DNA of 64,000 nucleotides from Larimichthys crocea (Eukaryota; Chordata; Actinopteri; Sciaenidae). Of the stretch, positions 26,111 to 38,600 are shown in pieces. Position 1 is the stretch's first letter, and each line of letters starts with the position of its first letter. Position numbers and translations under genes: made by a program. Location of the stretch: contig NC_040025.1 of the NCBI RefSeq assembly GCF_000972845.2, positions 19,275,399-19,339,398 on the forward strand, given 5' to 3'. A model generated the notes under the pieces. That model was not told the DNA's origin, did not search any database, and saw only the letters and a list, made by a program, of their open reading frames with translations.

Positions 26111-26738
26111 GTCAAGTGTTTTTTTCTTTCTAGCCAGACTATCCAGACAGTGACTGTTAAAGGACACAACTATGTCTAATCATGGTATCTTTAAGATGAC
26201 AATACCATTTACTGACAAATAACAGCACCGTAAGACTTAAAACCTCAAGTAAAATGAAACAATGTGATTACTACAGTGACTTTTTACTTCATCTCTGCAC
26301 TGAAACCACACAATCCATCTCTCTCATTTTTATTGGCAGGTGCAGGAACATAGACTAACCCCCGTGCTGAGTGTCACCAAGTGTGTTTTATTCAGATTTA
26401 TATCATTAAATTGAAAAAAAAAAAGACTCTCCACAGAGTGCACTCCTCGATTTATATTCACCTGCTGCCAATGCTAAAGCGAGTGTGTGTCCAATGAAAG
26501 TATGCAGCGGAGCCGATCTGATAAGGCAGATCAAACGTCTTCTAATCCCAGAAATATATTTTGTGCCTCGGGCTGTAAATAATCCCTCTCTTTCTGTGTC
26601 ATAAAGCTGGCCTGGAAGATGCTAGAAGACATGTAACTGTACCCTTTGCTGCATTCCCTGAATCCTCCACTTCCACCTTTTCCTCCTCCCCCCATCCTCC
26701 ATCCTCCTGCTATCTTATAGCTTATCATAAATCTGGGC

Positions 26739-26764
26739 TGTGTGTGTGTGTGTGTGTGTGTGTG
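26739..26764. repeat. (GT)n microsatellite
   Basis: Perfect GT run of about 26 bp in intergenic DNA. Confidence 0.95.
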
Positions 26765-27181
26765 CACGATACACTTGAGGAAATCAGAGCTCAGACTCTC
26801 CGCTTGAGTTTGTTTTCCTACAGCGTCAATGTGTCCTGACAGTTGACCCTGATTTTCCTCTGCCAATGTCTTACACACCATTTCTTTTCTCTCTCTTTCT
26901 CTCCATTTCCTCATGTTTTTGTTAAGCATTATTCTGCTCTATAGACTGGCTCATCCCCCTCACTAGGTCTCCAACTGCTAACCACTTATTCTTATTTAGA
27001 CACGAGCAAAAACACATGCACATAAGCTCTTAATTGATCAAATAGCTGCATGGTGACACTCAGGTGAATTGACAGAAAAGCCTTGTCTACTAATGGGTGC
27101 CAGACATCACAAATGGCATCCATTCACAGGCAATTAATCAACACCATGTATTGAGTGACTGGCCTCTTATGTGCACCTTAC

Positions 27182-27239
27182 CTCCATTAGTGTCTGCTCC
27201 GTCTCCTGTGAAAATCGACTCTTCTCTGCCCAGTTTGCA
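27182..27239 (-). other. Candidate cryptic or 5' UTR exon (58 nt)
   Basis: On the minus strand a TTTCTTTTTGAGCAATTTCCTAG acceptor-like tract ends at 27240 and a GAG/gtaagg donor starts at 27181. One frame between them reads KLGREESIFTGDGADTN. The segment lies upstream of the slc7a5-like gene on the same strand, so it could be an alternative 5' exon. I do not recognise the peptide and support is limited to splice consensus. Confidence 0.2.
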
Positions 27240-28438
27240 CTAGGAAATTGCTCAAAAAGAAACAATGGCATGAATGTATTGTATAGGTTCTTCTGTGTTT
27301 GGATTCTGAAAGCCCTGACCTGCTGCTTATACATGCACATGTAACATATAGTACCAGCCCACATATCTGGCAGTTGTTTTGGCCCAAATATCCTTGCAGA
27401 AGCCCCACTGTCACTGAGGAGAAAATAGCAGCAGGGAAGGATTAGGATGTGAGATCTGAAGCGGTAGAATCATTTCTCTCCGTGAAAGGCTGCAGCTGTA
27501 AAAGGCCACCCGCGCTCACCGTTTTCAAGAGAGAAGCAATTCCATTTACTGCTTTCAAGCTATTTTTGTCAAGTGAGATATGGAAATATAATTCATATGT
27601 CAAGTTCTACTTCTAAATACTTACAGCTGCTATAATATAGAGTAACACATTACATTTTTCAATCTCCACTTATGGATAATAAGTGTTTACGTACACAACA
27701 ATATAATGTTGGTACTTAAAGGAAACCTTCATATGTGAGTGATGGGATGTTATGTTGTTATATTAATGTTATATTCTACAGAAATGATGTATTAGAAGGC
27801 ATAAAGTACAGAACCTCTGCAACTTAAACGGCTTCTTTTCTGTACTTATTGCACTCTGGGATGAGGATGTTGTTATATAATATAGCCTGATGTATTATTA
27901 AAACTGAATGTGAGCTGTCAACAGCTGCTGTGGGTGGAAACTTTGGGCTTAAACTTTCTGAGTTAAAGCTGTTTGATGTTTGTCTTCGAGGAGAAGAAAT
28001 TGACTAAAAGAGCAAAATGGCTTAGAAGTTTGAAAACCAGCCAACTGCTGGTGGGCTTGAAATTGTTCCATTGTTTTTTAGACGTTTCTCAGGTGGTGAC
28101 ATCAAGGGTTTATAATTACCAAGGATTTCAGTCCTATTCAGCCAAGGAAAAGGGAAATAATTTCCTTTTTATGCAGTCTCTTTGACAGCTGTTATGTAAA
28201 TGTAAATTGGATTCTGATAAAAATAAAATCCTGGCTGAAAAGCTGTGCTAAAGATTCTTGACATAAGGGAGAGGACAATAAACATAAACACACTATAAGA
28301 TGGTTTCTGAAGCCATTCATTTACTTATATATACTGTATGTATTTTCTTCTATTAGATCACATTTAAAAAAATAATATACCCATCTTAATCAGGGGGACA
28401 ATAAATGCATCATTTCATGTCATCAACAAGTCATGAAC
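27240..28438. other. Intergenic region between the transporter and NECAB-family genes
   Basis: No gene supported. The open frame 27973-28185 lacks similarity to anything I know. Confidence 0.5.
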
Positions 28439-29631
28439 TTTATTTCATGCCAAAAAACAAACATAGCATCCACATAACAACTGTATATTCTTCATAAAAT
28501 AAAAACTTTAAAGAAAGAGTGAACACATTCATACCTCCTCAAAGCAACCAAAACTCAATATATTATCATACTGTACATTTACCAGTGTTCTACAACAATT
28601 ACTTACAGTACATCTTACAACCTTGTTAACTACTGTACACAATCTTAAGACCTTCTTTCTAATGACATTACACTGAACGGTTTCTGCTTAATCTCTGTAC
28701 TCAAAATATAAACTTCTATTTGGGTGTGTGTTGTGCCGTCAAACTCTGAGTAAACACTGCAAATGTACTATAATGGCTTTTGATTTTTATCTCTTGAGTA
28801 ACAGTACAGGCAAACTGCAGAATTATTTGGTGAACTGTTATCGCCCACAAGCTCTTGGCTCGTTATGACACCAGTTAATTCTACATTTTTAAATAGACAA
28901 TCAACAATGTAATATCCATTCTTCACAATTAGGTCCATGTTTCATGTTTTTCTAAAGTGCAGGAGTGACACACGGATGTTAAAAGTTTAGATGCGGACCA
29001 TAAGTGTTCGTTAACTATGCTCTCTATCTAATGGTTGTCTAACCCATCAACATAAAGACGCTTGGTTGCAAAGCTTTGAAGGAGACCACAAAGCACAATA
29101 CCACAGAGAGAACAAGGGGAAATGCAAGTCAACCCTACCACTATTTCTGTTTTTGTCTGTACTGAAGAGTGAGTGATGGATAGTGACGGATGGACAGATC
29201 AGCTGTCATTCACGTCTTCCTATTTTTGTGGCATCACTGACATTATATCTATTCTAGGATGTAGTTTCGATTGAAATAAACTAGCACAGAGAAATAATAA
29301 ATCATGCAAATCTTTTTTTTTCTTCTATTAAATCAGAAACAAGAAATGAGCCAATACTGTACATGAATCTTGGCACAGATCCCGATCACACAATAAACTA
29401 TTGCATTCCCTAATTTCTTTTTTTCCTCCAAGGGTTTGATTTGTTTCACTTTATAGACGGATTTATCCAAGCAGTCTTCTTTTTTATAACCTCGGAGCAA
29501 AGCTTTGCAAAAACAATCCTGGTCATGCCATGGGGAAAAAGTGGATATCAAAGAACAAAAAAGATAAAACGATGATACAGTCGGCTCTTCCTCCTGCTTT
29601 TATTGTGTTGAAGAGCAGCAGCTTTGCTCCG
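28439..29631 (-). terminator. NECAB-family gene 3' UTR with poly(A) signal
   Basis: On the minus strand the coding region stops at 29632-29634. A canonical AATAAA reads on the minus strand at 28439-28444, giving a 3' UTR of about 1.2 kb. Another minus-strand AATAAA near 29598-29603 is only about 30 nt past the stop and would give a very short UTR. Confidence 0.5.
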
Positions 29632-32600
29632 TCAGTTGTTGTTCATAATCCACCAAGAAGCTGTTAAATGAAACAATAATTAAGCATCAGTGTTTTCAGA
29701 TGAGCAATAACAATAGGAAGAGAGGCTAAATATAATATTTGTCTTAAAGGACAAAACGGCCTCCTATTACAACTCATTATCTAATATAGCACACTATCTC
29801 ACACTTGAAGCCTGAATAACGGATGTCTCAGTCAGCAGCAGTGGAAACAAGCTGTAAACACAACACTGACATATGACTTTTTAAGTTTACATGGTGAACC
29901 TATTGGATAGCTTTCATTTGTGGTCAAGTATTTTAATATCGATCAGCTCTTAGCTCTGCTTTGGACCAACTCCTGAGGGAAATATCTGATTCTTTAGTTG
30001 CTAAAGGTTACACCATGTTCACCAGCTAGATGCTGACTCTGTCTGTAATTCAGTGTTGTCCAGGTAACACACCAAGGGTTTTTAGAAGTTTTCAGCAAAA
30101 AAAAGAGAGAGCTAAAACAGTAAAGTTATCGTCCAGAAAAACAAAAAAATGAGCTGAGAGAAGCTATAGGCGAATCCTTTCATACATATTCATTTGATCC
30201 ATTGTTACTATAAAAATATTGATTATGAATGTGAAAGGGTTCACTCAGAAGTACTAAGTTCTTTAAGTCCTATATCTACAGTATAATCCTTCAGCTACTG
30301 GAAACCCGTTTTTTATTTTATGAGGAATAGAATAATATTTTTTCATTATTTTCTTTATTTTATTCTCATAGTTTTACTGAGAATAGTAATCATTAATTCA
30401 TAAGACTCTACTAATTCAAGCAGGATTTATGTGAGACTTTGTGCATGAAATAGCAGCTTTCGATACTCTAATGTTTAAGAGTGGTTTCTACCTGGGAGAA
30501 GCATGGTGGAGACCATCTCTGGCTCTTCCAGTGAGTCGATAATGCAGCGCTGGAAGGTCTTACTGATGGACGACTGCAGGTAGCTGAGAGGAAAGAGGGA
30601 CAAGGAAAGGATGAGACTGCCATTTGGCTCTCAGCAAGACTATAACACTTCACAGACGCCTGTGAGCATCTCGACATGCTGTGCAAATGTTGGTGCAGTG
30701 GTGACATTCTCAGTTTTCTAGCCTAATATGCCATGAATCCCTTCTGATCCTACCTCATCCAGGAGAGACGGTCCTGCCAAAATTCATACATGATGAAGCA
30801 TGATCTGTCTGGCAGGTTCTGGACTGAAACGCTAAAAATAGAAACAGCCAGGGAGAGAGAGGCAGATAGAGAGAGAAAAAAGAGGGCAGTGGGGGTCACA
30901 TGTTTTGGAAGATTGAGTCAATTTGAAGTGGCTGTATCAAATCACAGAGATCTTGAGGCAAACAATGGAACAGAGGCAGACAAAGGGACGTACTGCAGGT
31001 TGTTTAGCTGGCTGCAGGTGGCATCTGTGTAGATTTTCAGAGCTTGCTGAAACTGCTCCACATCTCTCTCCTTCACGGACATTTGTCTCTGGACCAGAAG
31101 TATGTTCTAGAGGGGGACATAAGAAAGAAGTCATAATCACATCTTCATATAACATCAAAAGATTAGGCTCATTTTGGATTGGTGGTGACTTATAGCTTTT
31201 GAAAAATATCATCTGCAAATCAAATACATAAAAAACCTCACCAATACAATCACCACACGTTTGACTCACCGATTTATACGTCCCGGCCAATGTGTCCTCT
31301 TTGAGAGGTTCGAGATGTGGACTCTGAAAATGGGTGCATAAATATTTCAGTCAGCCATGAGTAGAATTAGTGGCAGAATGGCTCAACCGAATCCAGCAAA
31401 AGTGTGGCCTCTAGTTATAGTCTGTCACAGAACATTGGCATTTACAAGGAAGAGACCACCATATTCATGTCATACTCCAATAGCCTCACTGCAGCCTTGG
31501 GGTTGTTAAACTATATTTCTGTCTGCACAACCAAGATAAGAAAATGTAATTATATGTGTATATTTTTATCTTTGCAGCGCTCATATCTAATGTTAGAAAA
31601 TGCCTCATCTATAGATATAATTAGAATTGAAAATGAAACAAATCCCACAGCAGCACACAGATGATATTTGTGCTCTTCTTCAGACCCACAGAACGGATTT
31701 TTGAAAATGTGAAGAAATTCAACATCTGTTAAATGTTAGGAAGTAATTATTGTAGGTGATTTTAATATCCATGTGGACAACCACAATGATAGTCTTAGTA
31801 CAATTTTATCTCTTCATTCGATTCGATCGACTTCTGTCAGAGTGTAAATAAAACGACTCATTGTCTGAACCACACTCTTGATCTTGTTCTCTCATACGGC
31901 ATTGAAATTGATCAGCAATATTTGTTTTTTTCTTTCTTCAAGATCCAGAGATGAGATTTCTACAACTTTTGCATTTATTTCTTTGAGCTTTTTGAGGCAA
32001 AGAATTCAAACCAATTGTACTATTATCTACAATTCTACAATGACAAACTTTAGAAATAAAAATATGATCTATTAAAGGGCTCGATCGGCTCTTCTTGTCG
32101 ATAAAAAGATCGATATCACGGTATGCCTAAATATGAAGCTAGAGCCAGCAAAGATGGATAGCTTAGCTTAACATAAAGACTGGTGGTACTAAAACAGATT
32201 TCATACAAACCTCACATTCCAGTTTGTCCATGAGCTGCTCCAGTTGGTTGATCTGGGTGTCCCAGTGGTTGTCTGACTCCACACTGACACCTGGCCGCAG
32301 AAACACAACATATCACTTTCAGTATGCCAGTTTAAATTTCTAGTAATTTGTTAAGTTTGACTTGATCAGGTTTACCTCCGCTGTTTTAACCGCTGTGTTC
32401 CTGAAACATACCTGTGGTGAGCATGCCAGAGTAAGGGTCAGTAGGGGACAGACACATGTTTTTCTGGATGCGTCTACCAGGGCGCTTGGCCACCCTTTGG
32501 ATAGGCAGTTCCTCAGGCTTCTTCACTATCCTCCTCCCTGTGCAGCCCTGGTCATGAACGGCCTCCATCGCACAGTCCAGTGATGACTGCAGGGACTGCA

Positions 32601-35600
32601 GCTGGGTGGAGGTCTCCCTCAGCAGGAAGCGTGTCACAAACTGACCCAGAACTGATGAACCCTGATACTCCTGTATGGAAGAGGAAATGTAAGCATAAAA
32701 GGGAAAAAATCAGCCATGATGTGGGGAAATGAATAATGTTTTTCTATCATTCACTTATTTATTATCTTATCTCTAGTTCAAGAAGTCTTTTTGTAGTTGA
32801 GATGACAGACCTGTCTGTCTGCTAATCTTCAGTTAGGGTGATTATATGAATGGTGACGCGTGAAAAAGAAGTCGAGACAGCAATTGATTCTTCATTCATG
32901 TTATGCTCAGCTTTTTCAACATAATCTCCTTATAGCCTTAAAACCTTGTACTTTGAGGCTATTTGTGGTTTGTAAGGATTATGTTCTCACTCCCCTTCAA
33001 AAAAAAAAGTGAGATCTTTAATTATCAAGTATCTGGGGCGGCGTTTAGCTCAGTTGGTGGAGGAGCCACCCCATTTGCAAAGGCTCAGTCCTTGCTGTGG
33101 AAGCCCAGAGTTCAAATCCGACCTGTGGCTCTGTATCCACATGTTCCCCATCTCTCTCTCCACATTCCTGTCACTCTTCAGCTGTCCCCTTCAAAACAAA
33201 GCTTGAAAAAGGCCAAAAAATATATATCTTATATATAATTATCAAGTACCTTAGTGCAACTATTTGATCCAAGGAAACAAGCTAAAATTGCATTATTTCC
33301 ACCTGCTAAAAACAGAGAAACTAAATATATAAATACGAATGGTGCAAACATGTCACTGTGTAATTACCCTGACTTAATGAAGGCAAAGCAGAAAAGGTGA
33401 TAATGGTCTATTCCATGAACTGCAAAGTGATGTGATGATTAATTATGATAATTTATGGCTATCTGATGCTGAGACCTTTCTAACTAGTTTCAGTGCAATA
33501 TTTGTGGATAATGAACCCCGCCACTCTCACCAGCACCCCATGGTGCAACAAAATAGAGTTGAAAAAAGAAAAATGACAGGGAGACATCTGAAAAATGACC
33601 ACCGACCTTGTTGGAATCCTTGTTTCTATGTGCCTCGTTTTTCTCGACAGCAAAGACGCTGCACTACATGAGTAATGAACCGTGGTGCTGTTCTCAAATT
33701 CTCCTCCCTTTCTTTTTGAGACAGAAGAGCTGCAACAGAGCCGAGGTTTTCTTTTTATCTCAGGGCACCACAACAACAACGAGGATACGTTTTAGTCTGT
33801 TTCATCAATTACCGCTTGTTTTTCCAGGCATTGTGAGAGCATTATAAACTGGAGTTCATGTAAAAGTTTAGCTTAAGGCTACATGGGAGTCTTGGTGCCC
33901 GTTGAGCAGTTTTGTTGGTTTAGCAATAGGAATTTAATAAATAAGGCTGATCTCAAGATGGTAAACCAGTGCCTGCTCTTCAGGGCAAAGAAAGCTTTTT
34001 GACTAATAGCAACATGAAAAATGCATGAGCTTTAGGAAGGCAAGGATGATATAGAGACAGTGAAAGCACAAGGAGGGGGGCAGACAGGAAGAAAATGTCG
34101 GAGAAGATGGATGTACATTAAAAGCAGATAAAACAGAGAGAAACAGGGGTGTGCTCCTGAACGAATAATATACTAGGATTAAGAAAGACTGAAGAAACTG
34201 AAAGAGAAAGAGATTAGAGCAGCTGAAAAATTGCCGTGTGTTTGTGGTGCAGCTCTGTGGAGGACATCTGATGTCAGTTGGACAGCTGGGGGGGTTTGTC
34301 AGCCTTACTTACTGTCATCTACGCTCTACTATCACCTTGTGCTCTCTTGCTTAATATCATCACCAACTTCCTGCACTGCAGTGAAAATAACTCGCTGCAT
34401 ACCACAAAAAAAATCCTGATTATACTTCTGCATCCACGTCCAAGCATCTGTCTATTCACAGCCTGCAACTGATTCTCTTTCCTCTGCCAAATAGGAATAC
34501 ATATTTACCAGTTGGCTTAACATATCAATAAAGAGAGAGCTAAGCTATTGATTATGTATTACTGGAAGTCCTCTGATGCTGATCTGTTCAGGTTTAATCC
34601 CCTCTACATCTCCTGGATTATACAGTGCTACTCAACCAGGCGTCATAACAAGATTTAGTAACGCTCTAATTAGCGATTCACCACTCAAGGCTGATGATTT
34701 GATGTGATACTGTGTCTCATTATCTGGAAATATATGTAAAAGAAACATTGGTGCAAAAGTTTCGTTCTTTTGAACTGAGCAGCATTGATCTCTATTTCAG
34801 CTTCAAAGCCTTTTTTCTTTAGTTTGTAATACGGATGGAAACTTGGTGAAAAAAATGTGACACTGGTTTTAAATAAAAAGTGAATTATTTAATATCATGT
34901 CAAACGGTCAAAGCAATGCAATCAGCCCTATCATATGAAAATGTAAGATGCACAAGTTAACACCAGTAATAACATCAAACATGTTGCCAGAGGAAATTTT
35001 GCTCTCACATGACAGTGATATTTTTATTTATGCATGTTACAGAAGATGCGGCAACATCTTCATGTTGAATAGATGTTGATATGCAATCATTTTGAACACC
35101 TGCTTGTCTCCAGAGTGACATGAAACATGACACTGATCAAATGTGAAGATCTGCTGCTTTTCTCTGTCTTATATCTTTATTGATTATCATATTTATAAGG
35201 CGCACTAGCAGCATAGTTCAGACTGAAATATCTCAGTTACTTCTAGATGGACTGCCATGAAACGTTGTACAGAACTTCATGGTGAGAAGAGGACTAAATC
35301 TGTGGTCTAAAGCAGCAGCCTTCATGGCTGTGAAGTGAAGCCAATGCAAGGTGTCAAAAACTGCAGTTCCTCGGATGGCCTCTTGGGGCTGGCTACAAAA
35401 CAGGCCGATCTCCATAAGCCCCCATATTAAAATGATCAACTTCACAGCAGGAATAAACATGTCTACAGCCTGGTACCTCCACTCTTTTCCTCTTCTCTCT
35501 CCTCCTCTCCTTTCCTCTTGTTCAGATTTGTAGTTTTGAGTGAAATGTCTTCATAACAGTTGAACAGACTGCTATGACATTTGGTTAATATGTTCATGTT

Positions 35601-38600
35601 CCCCCCAGGATTCATTAACTTCTCCACTAATAATGTGGTTTATGACTAAATAGAGGACATTTATAAAGGCACGACTCGCCTTGTAAGGTTCTGTGAGCTT
35701 ATGTTTGAAAATGTATTGTCAGTGAGGAGAGGCAGAGCAGATTTAGCAGAGAGTCAGTCATGCTGGGCAGTTTTCTTTTCTTCTGTATCGCTGCCACAGC
35801 AGAGTGATCTCAAAGACCTCTGAGAATGTTTCGAAATGACAGCTGAGGCACAAACAAAAGAGCTTGTCTAAACGCTTGGAGGAACGAAGGATGCTTACAA
35901 ATGTTCTAAAAGCTCTGGAAATGGATTATAGTCCCCAGGTGTCACATTTAAAGTGCTGCAAATCTTAACACCCACCTCCTTAGTTTTATCCATTGCCTTT
36001 AAAATGGCCACGTTCAGCTTTTCTAGAGCCGACAGGACGCTGACGTACTCTCCCAGATGTGGAGTGAAGTACTCTGGAGGAAAAGAAGATTTGTTGAGCA
36101 CTTTTAACGTGCTTTGTGTCTGATCAGCACACAGATCAGTAGTGCTTTCTACAAGAAGGACATAAATCAATACAACACTGATGACATTAATAAGAATTAA
36201 AGCAGTTTGGCCACTGATTGCTGAGTCACTGAAACTAACTGGGGCCTGTTTGTGTTTGAGTTATGATCATCATCAGACAGCTTTAGCCATTAGCAACATA
36301 TGAAACCACGAAACCACAAAGCTTGTGTGACACATAAAGGAGAAATCATCGTGTATTTATAACCTAAGTCAGTAAAGTAAAGCAAAAATGACACATAATT
36401 ACCTGAGAGTTTGTCTATGTCCAGGTTGCTGAGAGACAATGGGAGATAAGAAGAGACATGTAACTACAAGAGATGTCATCGGGAAGCCTGAAATATTTTT
36501 TGGCCAGCACACTATAAACAGTCTTTTGTCTTTTTTGGCAATGTGAAGGTCTATCGGTCTGTCCACAACTTTGGTCCAGACTAGTCTTTCTGACCAAATA
36601 CCTGTAAAAATACTGCCATTCCCATCACCCCCCCTCCTGTAAACTGAGATTGTGAGCATGACACCTGTTTATATCTGCTTAACATCGGCATGTTAATATG
36701 CCAACATCAGCATTCAGCTTGATTCTACAGCTCGATATATCAATCTTGATCAGTTATCAGTGTACGTGTTATCTATTATGCACCAATATGATTCTTTTTC
36801 CAGTATATAATGCAGACTAAAATGCTTGTGGCAATATATTGGTGTCAAGTGTGATTTACTACAATTTACGATGTGTTCGTTAAAATATTTAACATGTTTA
36901 AAAATGTATTTCTTGAATACATTTACATCAACTTTGACATTTTCATTCCAGCTTAAGAATCCACTATATTGGCCACCACTTAAGTAATTGGTGAACTTTC
37001 CTCCTTTAAAATCAGTAATATGTTGGACCCTAATTGATTTTCACTTGCTCAGTGAAGAGCATTTATATAAGGCACTTAACAGATAAGCATGTGTGCCATG
37101 CAATTAAACATAAAACTTTTACAGCACATAATGTACAGTATAATCTATTGTATTTATAGTAATTATAATGTACTATAAAGTCAAGTAACTGAAGAAACAT
37201 TGCATGGTTGTGCTGTTGTTTCATTCAATATTACATGTAGTTGAGCTGCACATTTAAGAGTGTAGCTAAAGCTCATACAACTGAGAGGTTATTCTTCACT
37301 GTGACTGGTTGGTAGATCTGTGATTTCAATAGCATACAGTGCTATCTCATTTCTATTTCATCAGTGTTGTGCCACCAGATTTTTTATTTTTTTTTGCTAT
37401 ATTACCAAATGTTTTCAGGATTATCGGCCAAGTATGGGTACACATACAAGGAATCTGACTCGGTTTAGCTGTAAGCTGGAGGCACAGGCAAATGTTTACA
37501 TGTTTGATAATCTTATTTGTGTTCTCCAGTGTGCAAACATTGTGCCGCAAACTCTGGAGCCTTCACGCCAGAATTAAGGCTCTCTGAGGGAAATTGACAT
37601 CATCTTCACTGAAGTGAGGTGTTGACATCTCACTGCCAGGCAGCAGGAGAGCAGGAGGGGCTACAGATGGCAGCAGAGTTGGAGGACGTCCAAAAGGAAG
37701 ATGAGCTTACTCCGTCTGCTGCCTGTCGATGGAGTAATACAGCTCCTGCATCTGCTCGTCAGTGAGGATCCCATCAGTGAAGTACGACTGGAACTCCTCC
37801 AAGGACAGCTTCCCGTCGTCTGAAAGAAGACAAACCCGTGAAAAACAACACCTCACTGAAGTTTGAGAGGTTTTTATCACCTTAATGAAGAGTTTGTCTA
37901 AGTATCCAATAAAATGGAACAAAGCTCCTTTGACTTCACAAAACTAAATGAATTGCAGTCAGAGGGGTAGCAAATTAAAATAGTTAACATTAATTGGCAT
38001 AGTCCCAAAGCCTGTCTTCATTAAGTGTCTTTGTCAAGGACAAAACTTTAGGCAAAACACTACAATTAAAAGTCTTTCCCATGCAGCTTTGCAGTCATTT
38101 CCCCTCATCCAACTCCATTACTGCAGCAAATAATATTATTTGTTAGTGATGGGATACAGCTGAAAATTTAATTTGTTCTCTTGGGAGTAATAATGCACCA
38201 CATTTTCTTTTTAATTTAGACCATATCATTGTTTTTATTTCCTCAGCTGCTGAAACCTGTTTTGATTTCTGTTGCACATCATTCCTCCTATGATAATGCT
38301 GTCAAAATCACATAACCACAATTTGCACATGAACCAATCTCATAGCGTTGTGAAGTTAAGGGCAGCTCGGAGGATAAAAACGCAAGCGTCTGCTGGCTGG
38401 TAAGCCTCTGACTAACAGCATCTAAAGGCTGCATGCTGCAGGGCCTGCAGAGTCCTGAGGAAATTGGGAACAAGGATTGAGGGTTAGTTTGAGTAGTCAG
38501 AGAAGAGCTCAGTAACGAACAAACTTCAGACAATAATGAGATCTGGCCTCCATTTCAACCAGCTTCGCTCTGTAAGCACTGAAACCTTTTGAGGCCTGTC

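Noticed and set aside
33047..33125. A tRNA gene
   Set aside because: A and B boxes are present, but the body and A-rich tail and the flanking 13-bp duplications show a tRNA-derived SINE; the cloverleaf is not convincing.
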